Assembly (NCBI GenBank): GCA_934394985.1
Contig: CAKRRF010000074.1
Span: 1 to 5,471 of the forward strand
Length of the DNA: 5,471 nt
Source of the DNA: an uncultured Marvinbryantia sp.
GTDB lineage: Bacteria > Bacillota > Clostridia > Lachnospirales > Lachnospiraceae
Reading direction: 5' to 3'
Part shown: one piece after another, positions 5,321-5,471 of the stretch
Numbering within the stretch: the first letter of the stretch is position 1
How the letters are laid out: every line of letters starts with the position of its first letter
Notes under the pieces: model-generated
Told to the model about the DNA's origin: nothing
The model's database searches: none
What the model saw: only the letters and a program-made list of their open reading frames with translations
Position numbers and translations under genes: made by a program

Positions 5321-5327
5321 GCCCATT
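5307..5327. promoter_or_regulatory. Perfect palindrome, likely operator
   Basis: AATGGGCTT (5307-5315), ATA, AAGCCCATT (5319-5327): two perfect 9-base arms around a 3-base centre. It covers the -10 and start region of both overlapping promoters, where a dimeric repressor would bind. No U-run follows (AGGGAAC), so it is not a standard intrinsic terminator. As RNA it could also form a 5' hairpin. The cognate regulator is not identifiable. Confidence 0.55.
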
Positions 5328-5369
5328 AGGGAACAAAAGATAGAGTTTCTGGTTTGGTGGAATATAATA

Positions 5370-5399
5370 ATGATTTATGAGCAGTCGTATAGTTGTGAA
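5370..5399 (+). pseudogene. First 10 codons of a gene cut off by an IS end
   Basis: ATG 5370 opens MIYEQSYSCE, with GGTGG (5356-5360) 9 bases upstream and the operator-bearing promoters about 50 bases before it. The natural frame appears to end at 5399-5400, where the IS-like terminus starts. Read through, it hits a TAG at 5415-5417 after VTPKS. The product cannot be identified from 10 residues. A rival ATG at 5377 (MSSRIVVK, stop TGA 5401-5403) is less well spaced from the ribosome site. Confidence 0.4.
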
Positions 5400-5400
5400 G

Positions 5401-5471
5401 TGACCCCCAAAAGTTAGACAATATTTTGAAGTAAAAATTGTTCAAGCAGCCGAAAGGGCTTGCTGTCTGTG
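5401..5471. mobile_element. End of an IS3-family-like insertion sequence
   Basis: TGACCCCCAAAAGTTAGACA at 5401-5420 closely resembles the terminal inverted repeats of IS3-family elements (TGxxCC..AAAAGTTAGAC type). The following 50 bases are non-coding, as expected between a terminal repeat and the transposase gene. They contain a hairpin, GCAGCC / GAAA loop / GGGCTTGC with a bulged T, near 5446-5463. Only one end is in the window, so orientation, target duplication and transposase cannot be seen. The assignment rests on the terminal sequence alone. Confidence 0.6.

Noticed and set aside
5307..5327. Intrinsic terminator of the peptidase gene
   Set aside because: The hairpin is perfect but is followed by AGGGAACAAAAG instead of a U-run, and it overlaps promoter -10 elements, so an operator fits better.
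1..5471. CRISPR arrays, tRNA or rRNA genes
   Set aside because: No regularly spaced repeat array and no cloverleaf or rRNA-like stretches were seen on reading both strands.

Overview
The window reads as a Gram-positive, low-to-moderate GC Clostridia genome, most likely a gut Lachnospiraceae-type bacterium. This is inferred from purine-rich Shine-Dalgarno sites, sigma-A type promoters, and the pairing of a sugar-phosphate-type nucleotidyltransferase with a VanZ-family membrane protein. All convincing genes are on the + strand. No species can be assigned from sequence alone.

Layout. (1) 1-1341: the 3' part of a nucleotidyltransferase gene (its start lies left of the window) and a VanZ-like gene 6 bases later that stops abruptly inside its conserved C-terminal motif. 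(2) 1341-2150: a scrap zone. It holds the C-terminal remnant of an AAA-type ATPase, then a headless cysteine-containing reading frame with a different codon style, then about 160 bases with a degenerate 33-base repeat, then a 47-codon small ORF. (3) 2157-4301: a compact cluster with its own promoter. It encodes an ABC/AAA15-type ATPase (371 aa), a small RloB/TOPRIM-like partner (177 aa, ATGA overlap) and an unrecognised 141-aa protein. The first two look like an ATPase-plus-nuclease antiphage pair of the AbiL/PARIS general type. (4) 4311-5284: a separately promoted gene for a putative zinc metallopeptidase (HELAH), whose leader can fold so that its own ribosome binding site is hidden. (5) 5281-5471: overlapping promoter elements over a perfect 21-base palindrome, the first 10 codons of another gene, and then what looks like the end of an IS3-family insertion sequence, which cuts that gene off.

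How it fits together. The ATPase remnant at 1341-1586 aligns without gaps to the C-terminus of the intact ATPase at 2205-3320, but it is a diverged homologue and not a recent duplicate. The simplest reading is a site beside a cell-envelope gene pair where related defence cassettes have been swapped in and out. That would leave a truncated VanZ gene and gene scraps on the left and an IS insertion on the right. The functional assignments of the defence pair and the peptidase rest on motifs and gene order only.
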